64,000 nt of DNA from Coturnix japonica. Lineage: Eukaryota > Chordata > Aves > Galliformes > Phasianidae. The translations under genes and the position numbers were made by a program. Positions 53,301 to 64,000 of the stretch are shown here, piece by piece (within the stretch, counting starts at the first letter, position 1; each line of letters opens with the position of its first letter). The stretch lies in contig NC_029519.1 of NCBI RefSeq assembly GCF_001577835.2, positions 77,771,499-77,835,498 on the forward strand. Direction: 5' to 3'. The notes under the pieces were generated by a model. It worked only from the letters and a program-made list of their open reading frames with translations. It was not told the DNA's origin and made no database searches.

Positions 53301-53639
53301 ATGTTTTGTCATCTCAAAGAGTTTAGTGCATCCAAAATCATGCAAATATCTAAGATGTCCTTGTTTCCTCAGCTCGTGCCAAACCACTGCTGCCCTTCCA
53401 GCTCCTTCCACACTGCTCTGTCTGCTCACTGCTGGTGTTTGGGAAGCAAACTCCTTTTCCAGTCTCCAGTGGTGATGGAAGAGGCAGAGGATTGCAGGAC
53501 ATGTGTTTCACTGCTCTCCCTGCCTCCAAACACAATGTCCATTTCTTCGAAGTTAAAAATAAAGCAGCATTGTTTAATTTCTGGAAAAAGCTGGATGACA
53601 GTGGAAGGGGTAAAAAATACACATACCAGCACTCCTCAT

Positions 53640-54027
53640 CCCACTGTCTCAGCTGTTGCTTTCTGAGAGACAGAAGCATGTGGTTGCTAAAAATACCCTA
53701 GCAAAGAGAATACATTCCCTGTCCAATGGGAGAGTATAAATTAGTCTGAGTCCTAACATATACAACTGCTTGTGGCTGGGAGAAACAATTCCAAACGTGG
53801 GTTTTGGAGGGGGTTTCCTAAGAAACAGAAGACGCAGCCCTGTGTAGGTTGGCAATAGTACGTAGAAGATCTCCTCCTGCCTTTTGTGCTCCCACCCCCT
53901 GTCCCTCCTATGGGATATGGTGCATCTGGGGGTGGGGGTAGGCCGACCCTTTTATAAACGTGGTCTTGTGGCAAGGAGAATTTGACAGTTGTGACAGAAG
54001 ATTTGGCTCACTGCAAGGTACCTGGGA
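53640..54027 (+). promoter_or_regulatory. SMYD1: SMYD1 promoter region: MEF2-like site, E-boxes, CCAAT and two TATA boxes
   Basis: E-boxes CAGCTG (53650-53655) and CATGTG (53677-53682), a MEF2-like CTAAAAATAC (53687-53696), CCAAT (53723-53727) and TATAAA (53735-53740) lie in tandem; a second TATAAA is at 53953-53958, about 70 bases before the start codon. Mammalian Smyd1 is a known MEF2 and myogenic bHLH target, so this array is in the expected place. Which TATA box is used cannot be told from sequence. Confidence 0.55.
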
Positions 54028-54164
54028 ATGACCAGAGGGGGAATGGAGTCAGTTGAAGTGTTCACGACTGAAAGCAAAGGCAGGGGCTTGAAAGCACAGA
54101 AGGAATTCTTGCCTGGAGATGTCATCTTTGCGGAGCCAGCCTACGCTGCTGTGGTTTTTGATAG
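54028..54164 (+). CDS. SMYD1: SMYD1 coding exon 1
   Basis: Encodes [20 protein letters not shown], then [20 protein letters not shown] and AVVFD: the first SET segment with the KGRGL turn that begins the domain. Ends phase 2 with a GTAAGA donor. The upstream Met was chosen over the internal Met because the human protein has the same extra N-terminal residues. Confidence 0.92.
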
Positions 54165-57100
54165 GTAAGAGGAAAGGACTTGTAAAACAGACTTCAGAAG
54201 TCGTCTCAATGGCTGGGTGGGTGAAAGCTTGGAAGTGTCTGGACAGCATCAGAGAAGGGTGCGAAGGGAAGTTAGAAACACTTTTGTACTGATCCACTCC
54301 CAGCGTACAGCGATATCCTTCCCAGGGCTCAGAGCTGCTTTTTCACTTTAGATATGGCACAATCTGCTTCCAGGATGTGAGCTTGCAAGGTGCTCGATGC
54401 TGCCTGCTTTTACTAAACACAGTGAAAGTTGTGTGTGTTCAGTGCCTCACAGAGCTGGACCCGTGCTGCATTCCACTGAGTTACAGGAGTAAGTGGAATG
54501 CAGTGAGAGCAGCCTCAGACACTATGCTGAAGTCTCCAGAGTATAATGTGAGATAACACTGAGTTACTCTGCTTTGCTTGTGCGTCCCACTACCCAGCTG
54601 TATGTGTAGCTCCACAGGCAGCTGTCTTCAGACTGGAAGATCTGCAAGTGGTGTTATTTCTCCTTAAGTAATTTTATGTTTATAACTAGCTCTGTTAACT
54701 GAAGTCGAGTTTCTACTTTCACTCTTAGGCAAGAGCAATTTAACTTTCTGTTCATACCCATACAGCCAATAAACTGATTTTGCTGCAGATGCCTTTTTCT
54801 TTTCTGCTACTTATTTCAAGGGATAACAGTGGATGAACATGTTTGTGAATGGATACAGTCGTTGTAAGAATTCACCATTTAAGTGGCCTCATTTAGTTAT
54901 TTTAATGTTAACTTATTGAATTGTTAACCCTGCATTCAATTATAGTGATTAGTAACAAAGCCACCTCTCCTTGACGTGCCCTCTTAGCTCTCATACTTCA
55001 GTTCCATTTGTGTCACTTGCTGGATTCCGTGTTTTATTCAGAAGTTCCTATGGACAACGACTTCTCTCCTACACCTTATTAAAAATACTAACTTGAGCAT
55101 TGAGAACATTTTGCCTTTTGTTTGCTGGTCGACTTGTTTTCTCCTACACTAAATGTTGTGAGCATCGCACATATAGGAAAGCAGCCCAGGCTGCAGTCAG
55201 TGTAGATTTCCAAGAAACATTGGGCGGGCAGAGCTGTGCTTCCCTCCCTCCCCGGGCTGTGTTTATTTAACTCCAAGTGCAGCAAAGCTGTTAAATAAAC
55301 ACATCTCTGGGACTGCAGCGGATGGGAATGGGTTCAGTCATTCTTATCTCTCTGCTGCTTCTTCATGCTCCCGTGCAATAGTAGTTGACTCTTACCCTCC
55401 TGTGGCCTGTTTCATCCCAAGGTACTTTATATGTGTCAGCAGTGAAATACATTCCCAAACTCTCTGAAGCAGATGTTGCCAGCATAATGTTTGCTGGTTA
55501 ATGCTGTATCCTAGCCTGATATGGAATGTAAACATGCATTTTGCTTGTGAAAACTGCTCTGATGTTTGTCACACGCTGATGGGGCTTTGGTTTTGAAGGT
55601 ACCTTCTAACCACAGACCAAGTGGTATGTAACTGTTGCACATGACTCCATTGAGCTGACTGCTCTTGAAGGATAGCCTGGATCCTTCTAGTACTCAGCAT
55701 CTTAGTCTCTTGCTGAAAGCAGTGAGTATATGAGTTATGGAAAGGGAACTCAAATCTGAATGACTGGTAGCTTTCATTTTTCAGCTCAGGTCCTACCAAA
55801 CCTGTGATCAGATTTTCCATGGAGCTCAGTTTTCTTTCTTTATCCAGACAACAATTGAAGCACAAGAGTGCAGAGTGATTGGAAAATTTGGTCTGTATCT
55901 TGCAACCATTTCAGGAGCTCAGTTCTATGGGAAATCTGGTCATAGAGTGGATGCTGAACCTCTGAAAACCTGTGCGTGGCTGCGCTGTGATTGATATGGA
56001 TGGCCACCATACTGTAATGACCACACTGCGATCTTCTATGTGACTGCATGTGTTGTGGCAACAGCAGGCAAAGTGAAGGCACCTTTTCTTGATTAATTGG
56101 AGCAGCTCTTTGATACAACAGCTTTATTTGTGTGGCCACACCATAGGGTGGAAAGCAGCTTGTGTTTCTATGCAGGTATGAAACTGCTACACCGTGGGAG
56201 GTGCTGAAGAAACACTGGAGACCCAGAAAAGCTGATGAACATTTGACCTAGTGAAGAACAGAAAGTGTAAATACAGTGTTTCACAGCAGAAAGGGAGGAT
56301 AAATTACACTTGGGCTTAAGTTATGCAGGGGCCCTACTCTGCCACACAGTGGGGAAAGCCACCTGCTGTAAACTGTACAGTTACATATTGATGCCAGAAA
56401 GTGCAGAAGCAGTTTTGACCTGAGGCTGTCAGCAATTGCACTGCATGAATGTCTGCCATTAGGAGAATGAGTCTGAGGAGGTGTTGAGAATTTGGTTTTG
56501 AAAACCAAAGGAAAAATATCCTCTTTGAAAAACTCTATAACCAGCCACTGTACTCTGAGCAAATAAGACCAGTGTTAAGTGGATTCTCCTACAGGGCAAT
56601 GTGATGCCTCTTCTAGCACTTCACTTTGGGACTCAGCTTGCAAATTAGGATGCCTAAAGTGAAGTTCTGATTTAAGTGACTGCACAAAACTGAGGGCAGG
56701 AATCAGTTGGTATCAGTGCTTAGTGCCATTTGAGATGCTCCAGGTTGTCTGAGACATCCTCTTAGGGCTGACAGGTACAAGCTGGGATTTATGAGAATCA
56801 GGCCTCCTCTGGAACAGCATTACAGGGCAGATGAGAGTCCCTGCAGAGCTTAAAATAACATGAGGCTCCTATGTCTAGGCAAGTGAATCCAGCCCTAAGT
56901 GCCCATTACAGCCAGTGGAGCTCAATATTGCATATGGAAGGCTGACACCGCCACAGTAAGCAAAACTGCCTTCTGGATCGTACTGTGTGTTTTGACTGGA
57001 GCTCTAGTTAACCCAGGGCACTTCTCTTTCCCTCAAATAGATGCAGAAAGTTGGAAATAATCGATTTTCTCAAGGAATTATTTGCCTCTGTTGGATCTTA

Positions 57101-60100
57101 ATTGTCAATTTGCAAAGCCACTGTGCATGCCTGGTTGGCCATTATCTCTAACTGAAGTGTGTTATCGTGCTCTGCTTATGTACTAAAAGTTTAATCCTTC
57201 CCTCTTCACTCTCTCTATGATGATCTCAGCTCTCCTTCCCTCACATCTTCCTTCAGGACGATGACATTCCCTTCACCTGGGCTCAATGTACAGTATGTGA
57301 CCTTCTCATGTATGTCAGCTCTCAAGTTTGTAAGAGTTTACATTTCCTACAGGCGTGGGGAAGCCTGATATATTTCTGTCAACCTTCTCTTTATGAGCTT
57401 GCTCTTTAGCTTGTAGGATTTGAAGGAGAGTAGTCAAAGCAAACAGCATCATGTGGTAGAAAGCTAAGATCACGTGAAGATTTGCTTGATGAGTGATGTA
57501 TGAAGTGGGACCCAAATACATTTACTTTGCCTGCTTCTTAAGCTCTTCTAACATCCTCTGTATGCTGCTGAGAAGAGGGCTGAGAGCCAGCCGGAGCAGA
57601 AATGGAACAGGTGAACTTAGGTGTATTTTATATCACCTGTGTGTGACATTTATCATGTACAGAATGAAGTACACTCACTTCAAATGGCTTTTGATCATTT
57701 TACCACTTCCATTAGCTATTCAGTGAAATCCTCCTCTATTCTTCAGCAGTACAGCCATCTCGACTTGCTTTTTCAAATCAGTGAATGAGGTGGGTGGGAA
57801 ACGGTTGGCAGATGTTTACGTTGTGCGTGTCTCAAAGATGAGGTTAATGTATTTCCTGCGGCAGCACTCAGCCCTCTGTCCTGGCAGGTCCTACAGATCT
57901 GAATCCATCTGAATCCAGTCCAAGCTGTCGCTAGAGGTATTTGCTTCTTTTGCTTTCACTGAGAGCTGTGCTTGCGGGAGCCGTGGTTTAGCTGACAGCA
58001 CTGTCACCTCTTGCATTAGTTGGCTGGCATATTGAGTCATTGCTTTTGTGACAGTAGCTATGTCCAGGATTAGCAGTGGTTGTACATCTCATCCATGTAA
58101 CAGCAGAGTTCATGAGCCCCTCAAAGTCCAATTCAGCTGACACTTGGAGGAGAAGCCAAGGAAACCTGAGGCTCCTCATAGAGTCATTTAGTGAGTCAGT
58201 CAGTGGCGTCTGCCCTCCATGTCAGTTCTAAATCCCCAACCTGGCAGGGCTGAGATGGGCTGAAGAAATCACTGTGCTAATGAAGATCATGCTTTTGACC
58301 AGGATTAAGAAAAAGATGTATGTACACTCACAGTTTATACCACATGAACACAATGAGGTGGTGGATGAATGGCCAGAGGTCACCTCAGAGGCCGCAGTGT
58401 ACATTGACACAGCAGAAAACAATTGTACTGTTGTATTGTGTTAAAGCAAGGGAGCAGAACACATAGTCCTCAGGGGTTCAGACCTCCAGAAATCTTGGGC
58501 AGGATCTACATGTATCTCCAGAAACCTTCAGTGCTGAGTGGCCATGCAGGGTCCTGACCATGGGCTGCTATCCCTATTGGGAGAAGAATCTCTGTCTGGA
58601 ACCACACTGGGTTGTGTCAGGCACTTTCAAAACAAGATAGAGAAGTTCTTATAAACCAATGGTTTCCACAGGCTGAGAGACTTGGGTTTAACTTCAGGCT
58701 GCTCCCTGTGTCCTTGCAGGATCTTAACTATTGCAGAGTGGGTTGCAGGGGAGATTGTGAAATCACCACCTACTCAGATTACTGAATAATTCTATCTGCA
58801 GCCAGCATTCTGGTTATTTTTTCATTCTGGGGGAGCTGAGAGATGAAATCCTGCTTCTGGACTGGGGTTCTACTGCACTGTGTTCACCCCTACCCTATCA
58901 TTCCTCTGTGGAGGGAAGCTTCTTTAGCTGCCCATTTACTTTCTGTCTGCCCTCAAAAGGGGCAAGCAGCAGAAGGGTGCCCCATTCCCTGTGCAAGATA
59001 TCTCCCCGTGCTTCCCTTCTCAACACAACCATGTGGGTTTTATCAGCTCTTCTGTCTCTCCTTTGCCTTACAAGGAATGTAATCTCTCTTGCACCTCTCT
59101 GCCCCCCTGACTTGACAGCTGACAGACTGCAGTGTTGCATTTTTCATCACCTCCCAGCTATTTCATCTGCATTAACAGAGCTGGCTGCATGGACACGCAC
59201 TCCCTCTTTCCCCGTGCTGACTGCTTGCCTTGCACTGGGCTCCCTCCCCTGCACCAGCACTGCTTGCTGTCATTTTCCAAACCTCATTTTTGCACGTGGT
59301 GTTGCCTGCTGCAAATCAACCTGCTTTCCATCAGTGGCCCTCTCCATCCTGCCTGAGCCAACACACAGGGTGGGTGGTTTCAGTAGCTCATGTACTAGTG
59401 CCAGAGGAATGAAAAAGCATTTTAAATGTACTGGGATAGAAATAAACACGCACACATGTTTATATATATATATATAAGGGGGGGAAGAGGCAAGACAGTC
59501 CTGTGACTATGGGAGTGATTATTACTTGTGGCACAGCCTTCTCTTGTGATTGCCAACTCATTTTTTCCTTCCCCGTGCCTGTTTCCTTGCTGTGGGCAAT
59601 GATCACGTTCCATGGGGTCAATGAGCTTTCTGCAGTGATGAGAACTTCCCCCAAACACAGAGGTGTCTAAGCAGTAGGAGTTTAAACTCCCCCTTGCTGT
59701 TGAGCCTGGATGGAGGCAGAGAAGTGTGCAGCTGCTGATGCCAGACTAAACAGAGCAGAACACATCCCTACATCAGGCACTGCCCGTGTTACTTTGCTGT
59801 TTAATGGCACCCCCATGGGTGCCATGTTCTGGAACAAGCATTCAATCATCAGTATTCTCAGCTCAGCACCATATTGTCATTTTGAGTATGAAAACCCTCT
59901 TGGATTTATGAATAACATCTTACAGTGTTCATAAACACAAATACTGCTTCCTAAACTTGGTATTACAGTCAGTCTGCCCCTTGTCCTACCCCAGACAATG
60001 CTCCATGAGCGCTTCTGAGTTCAGCTTTCTTCTGTTTTCAACTACTTGGTGTTGCTTGCCTGTCCCTGGGGCAGCTGAAATTGCGTACAAGCCTGGGTAG

Positions 60101-63100
60101 TTGTGCTTGGGGTTGGCTGAATGGGTTCCTCAGCCCTTTGTCCCTTTGTCCATCCTAAGCATCTTCCTGGAATCCTTGGGATCAGGAGAGCCCCAAAGCC
60201 ACCCAGACTGGTATTGCCTGGTGTTAGACAGCCAAGAGACTGGTGAAGGGAGGAGAAGACATACAAGAAAAGACTTTATGATGAGGACACCTACTTTTGA
60301 AGGAGGCTGTTTTCTTGGACTTCTTATGTCATTTCCAACACAATACCAGGTGCAGGTCTCTCAAATATAGATGCAGTTCAGGTCCAGAGGCAGAAAGAAT
60401 TGTCAAGCAAATCTGCTTTTCATAGAAAAATAGCTTGGTTTCAAGCAGCACAAACACAGGATTTCCCAATATAACCACCTCTATCTGTCAGTCATCATTA
60501 TCAGAGCATTTCTGATGTGTATTTTTATCCCTACAGTATGACTGTGCCTAAATAAAGCTTGAGATAGCAGCTAGGACCACACAGACTCATTAGATGTCTG
60601 CTTTCAGCTTAGCATGGGCCAGGCAGAAAACAAAGCCAGACTGAAAATCCTGTTAACAGTAGCGGTGCTGAGGAGGAGCAGACAAGCAGCAGAAAAGAGG
60701 GCTGAGAGCTGGGGAATGCTTTATTGCTTTCCTCCTTTAAACAAAATATTTGTCTCTTTGGCATAGCCAAATAGGGAAGCAACAGAATCAGACAAGTGCA
60801 TGAGGATTAAGCTAGGTGAGATGTTTATCTGTCCTCCCAAAATGTCTGAGGTTCCATCATACTGTGCAGGAGGAGCCCATAGGCAGAAAGCTGAAAGGAG
60901 TTGACCCATTACCCTCAGTAAGTTTGCAGATGACACCAAGTTTAGAGGAAGCATCAGTCGGTCTGAAGGTAGGAAAGCCCTGCAGGGGGACCTGGGTAGT
61001 CTGGATCACTCGGCTGAGGCCAGTTGTATGAGGTTCAGTAAGACCAAGAGCTGTGTCCTGCCCTTTGGTCACAACAGCCCCATGCAATGCTACAGGCTTG
61101 GGGCAGAGTGGCTTGAAGGCTGTGCAAAAGAGAAGAACCTGAGGGTGCTGGTCAACAGCCAGCTGAACATGAGCCAGCAGTGTGTCCAGGTGGCCAAGAA
61201 GGTCAATGGCTTGTATCAGAATTAGTGCAGCCAGCCAGGGCAAGGGTGATCGTCCCCCAGTATATGACCCTGGTAAGGCCACATCTCAAGTTTAGTTCAG
61301 TTTTGGGCCCCTCACTACCAAAAAGACATTTGCCCATAGAAAGTCAATGAAGCTGTGAGGGATCTGGAGTACAAGTCTAATGGGGAATGGCTGAGAGAAC
61401 TGGGATGGTTCAGTCTGGAGAAGAGGAGGCTCAGGGGAGACGTTATTGCTCTGCAATTCCCTGAAAGAAGGTTGTGATGAGGTGGGGGTCAGCCTTTTCT
61501 CTCAGGTAACAGTGATAAGGTGAGAGGTAATGGCCTCAAGTAGTGCCAGAGGAGGTTCAGGTTGGTTATTAGAAAATATTTATTCTCTGAAAGAGTGGTA
61601 ATGCATTTGCACAGGCTGCCCAGTGAGATGGTGGAGTCACTGTACTGTCCAAGAACTGTGTAGATGTGGCACTGAGGGACATGGGTTAGTGGACATGGTG
61701 GGGATGGGTTGGAGTTGGACATGGTGATCTTAAAAGTCTGTTCCAACCTTAATGATTCTATGACTCTATGATCCTGTCACTGAGGCATAAGCCTGCACGT
61801 CTTTCTGTCCTTCCAGCCTGACACATGTAGTCTGCCACACCTGCTTCAAACGGCAGGAGAGGCTCCATCGCTGCGGCCAGTGCAAGTTTGCCTACTACTG
61901 CGACCGGACCTGCCAGAGAGATGCCTGGCTGAACCACAAAAATGAGTGCTCTGCCATCAAGAAGCATGGCAAGGCACCCACCGAGAACATCAGGTGAGAG
62001 TGGGCCCTGAGGGACTGGCTGTCTGGTGCACCACCAGGCTGGGAAATCATGGGGGAGGACAGGAAATCCCTCTGGGGATGGTGAGAGAGAGCTGGGTGTC
62101 CCAAGTTGGATGTGTGGTATTGGAAACTGGTTTGGGAAGGCCACAAAGATCCCTGAGCTCATGGGTTGGGGCTTGGAGGAATGTCCACAGTGTGAGGGGG
62201 TTGTGTTCCTGCTTTTATTTGGTCCTAGACACCCAAAACCCTACAGCAGCTGAATGAGGTGAGGAAAAGCCACCTTGTGCAATTTCAGTGGGAAAAACAG
62301 GGATGCTCCAGTACGTATTGATTTTGATTCATTTCCTGGCTCCATAGTGAGAAAATGATAGGAATCCCCACAGAAATGGAAGTAGCTGTCTAGGGCTGGG
62401 GTTCTGTAAGACTTCTCCAGATAAGAACATATATGCCATGATGGGAAACCCCTGTGGCTTCCTTCCCTTCAAAACTCATGGATGGGGACCAGCCATGAAC
62501 TTGTCATGTATGGCCAGGCTGCACACAGTGTCCCACCCGTAAATGAATTTTTGTGGCCTCTCAGTCCCCTTCCTTGTGCTGGGTGGAGGAACACCAGAAC
62601 CTGAGTAGATGAGCACCAGGGTCTGTTGTTGCATGGTGCTAGCACCTTGGGCTTTCTCCTGGCCAGGCTGGCAGCACGGATCCTGTGGCGGATAGAGAGA
62701 GAAGGCAGTGGGCTGTCAGAGAACTGCCTGGTCTCTATTGACGACCTGCAAAACCATGTGGAGAGCTTTGATGAGGAGGAGAAGAAGGACCTCCGTGTTG
62801 ATGTGGAAAACTTCCTGGAGTTCTGGCCAGCCCAGAGCCAACAGTTTGGCATGCAGTACATCTCCCACATATTTGGAGTGGTATGTCAAAGATTTCATAA
62901 TACCCTTTCCTAAAATATTAACTATACATTTTTGTGGTGCAAAGAGAGAAATTCTGTGAGGCTGAGCAGCTCTGCCTCCAGCCCTGCTGTGAGTCAGTGC
63001 GTGTCAGGCTTCATTAACCCCATGGGTCATCAGCTTCCCCCAGGGACACACAGCATCCCAGTGGACAAATCCACTGGGCACAGGGAGAAATCCATACAAG

Positions 63101-63416
63101 AGACCAGTGCACCTTCACCACATATCATTTCTGGAATTACCTTCTATGATAATCTTGTAGGCACTCCTCCTTCCTTGTTAAAGTTTGGAGGTGGGATACT
63201 TGGTGGGAGGTTTGGAGGTTATACTAATAGCTGAATTCAGCCATTTCTCCTTTCATGCTTCTTCCTGCCTGTTTTTTGGGACTAGATCAACTGCAATGCC
63301 TTTACCCTCAGTGACCAAAGAGGACTGCAAGCTGTTGGCGTGGGAATCTTCCCCAACCTCTGCCAGGCCAACCATGACTGCTGGCCCAACTGCACTGTCA
63401 TCTTCAACAATGGCAA
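54028..63416 (+). CDS. SMYD1: SMYD1, muscle SET/MYND lysine methyltransferase, first four coding exons
   Basis: Coding exons 54028-54164, 61817-61993, 62667-62880 and 63286-63416 join in phase with GT-AG introns; the gene continues beyond the right edge. The protein starts [20 protein letters not shown], close to human SMYD1. Order: N-terminal SET part, a complete MYND zinc finger ([19 protein letters not shown] to [10 protein letters not shown], exon 2), an inserted helical segment (exon 3), and the SET core with NHDCWPNC (exon 4), which binds S-adenosylmethionine in this family. SMYD1 is expressed in heart and skeletal muscle, acts in sarcomere assembly with Hsp90 and myosin, and in the nucleus as a repressor. 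It was first called BOP (CD8b-opposite), which fits its position opposite CD8B here. About 220 of an expected 490 aa are visible. Confidence 0.95.
59461..59476. repeat. (TA)n microsatellite
   Basis: Eight TA units followed by a short G run, in SMYD1 intron 1. Confidence 0.9.
60890..61775 (+). mobile_element. CR1 LINE, 0.9-kb 3' part
   Basis: Starts at the RT-end motif encoding SKFADDTK (GTAAGTTTGCAGATGACACC) and runs through GTCTGGAGAAGAGGAGGCTC and AGGCTGCCCAGTGAGATGGT to ATTCTATGACTCTATGAT. It is the longest CR1 3' end in the window, truncated 5' as usual, and ends about 40 bases before SMYD1 exon 2. Confidence 0.92.
61817..61993 (+). CDS. SMYD1: SMYD1 coding exon 2 (MYND finger)
   Basis: 177 nt, acceptor TCCTTCCAG, donor GTGAGA. 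Encodes [40 protein letters not shown] and [18 protein letters not shown]. All Cys and His ligands of the MYND double zinc site are present. MYND domains bind proline-rich peptides. Confidence 0.96.
62667..62880 (+). CDS. SMYD1: SMYD1 coding exon 3
   Basis: 214 nt, acceptor CTGGCCAG, donor GTATGT, ending in phase 0. Encodes [20 protein letters not shown] through [20 protein letters not shown] and HIFGV, the helical insert between MYND and the SET core. Confidence 0.95.
63286..63416 (+). CDS. SMYD1: SMYD1 coding exon 4 (SET core, NHxCxPN)
   Basis: 131 nt, acceptor GGGACTAG, donor GTGAGT, phase 2 at the end. Encodes [36 protein letters not shown] and TVIFNNG, with the [11 protein letters not shown] motif. 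The residues LCQA before the motif differ from LGLV in human as I remember it. Confidence 0.94.
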
Positions 63417-64000
63417 GTGAGTGCATTGCTTTCCTCAAGTATAGTGGGCATCTATCCTAACAGCCAACGCACAAAGCAGATTGCTAACCTCAGAGTGTCA
63501 GATCCCTGTCCCAGAAAATCGATTCACTTCCTTCTCTAGTCCAGAAACAAAAAGCTAGGATTTTCTTTTTAAAGAAGAGCTGTTTTTTTTTCTCTTATTA
63601 TTTAAAAAAATGCTGTCTGATAGACCCAACAGAGCTTTTCAGCAGGGCTTGACCTCAAATCCAGTGAACCAGCAAGTAGTTTTCCCTTGTGAGTTTTGAA
63701 ATCAGACTCAAAATAGACAGATAGAGTGGCAAGTAGCTACCTAGATAGTTTCAATTAAGGCTTCATAAGCAGTTAAGGAATACTCACAGTTAATGAATTA
63801 TTAAAGATTAAATTGAGTCCACAGTCCAAGAGTTCCTCATTACTGAAGCTTTCAATCAGCCATGTATCACTATCATTGATGTGTTTATGGCCATTCCTGA
63901 CACAAACCCTCATTTCTTTGGGAACGTGCAGTCTCTATTAATTACTGATAAACTCTTTAGCAATAGGTTCTTAATGAGAAATGTGACTGTAATCTGCAAA
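63417..64000 (+). other. SMYD1: SMYD1 intron 4, start
   Basis: AT-rich intronic DNA up to the window edge; nothing recognised. Confidence 0.7.

Larger units (their letters stand above)
54165..61816 (+). other. SMYD1: SMYD1 intron 1
   Basis: 7.65 kb. Contains a 0.9-kb CR1 at its 3' end (60890-61775) and a (TA)n run at 59461-59476. No other gene or RNA recognised. Confidence 0.7.

Noticed and set aside
1-64000. tRNA, rRNA, microRNA hairpins or CRISPR-like arrays
   Set aside because: None recognised; the only regular short repeats are the 17-bp minisatellite, TA runs and homopolymers.

Overview
The window is nuclear DNA of a galliform bird, very probably chicken. The CD8B and SMYD1 exons read as avian orthologues, many fragments of the avian LINE CR1 are scattered throughout, and the gene order CD8A, CD8B, KRCC1/ZMAT1-like gene, SMYD1 resembles a region of human 2p11. 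All product names come from reading exons by eye; no database was searched.

Layout. At the left edge is the first coding exon of CD8A (minus, 46-91) with its promoter; the rest of that gene lies left of the window. CD8B (minus) runs from a signal-peptide exon at 27134-27179, through an Ig V exon at 24772-25122, to stalk, transmembrane and tail exons at 7901-7996, 7435-7524 and 7311-7351. All five splice in phase and give 207 aa. About 27.2-30.8 kb has no recognisable gene. About 30.85-40.34 kb is an old endogenous retrovirus with long gag, pro-pol and env open frames, and with CR1 copies inserted into it. From 44522 to 52645 (minus) I can join seven coding exons of a nuclear-type zinc finger protein: four U1/matrin-type fingers plus a lysine-rich KRCC1-like C-terminal part, 493 aa. 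SMYD1 starts at 54028 (plus) and shows its first four coding exons; it continues past the right edge. The two start codons are only 1.4 kb apart, head to head.

The strangest part is about 8.4-23.9 kb. The segment 12625 to about 23.9 kb is an inverted copy of about 0-8.4 kb (continuing left of the window into CD8A exon 2). It carries extra inserted bases everywhere, in exons as well as introns, next to a run of exactly 25 N. The five CD8 exon copies whose ends I could compare, or the four with exact ends, are all longer than their originals. This looks like an uncorrected single-pass long read placed in a gap (a palindromic read), not a biological duplication. A neighbouring block, 10038-12599, appears to be placed in the wrong orientation. 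The CD8B second intron is therefore unreliable in size and content.

How the genes fit together: CD8A and CD8B make the T-cell co-receptor that binds MHC class I and recruits Lck. SMYD1 (first named BOP, CD8b-opposite) is a heart and skeletal muscle SET/MYND lysine methyltransferase needed for myofibril assembly. The zinc finger gene between them is probably nuclear and has no known link to either. The most novel biological items are the zinc-finger plus KRCC1-like gene architecture and the old retrovirus that has kept long open frames.
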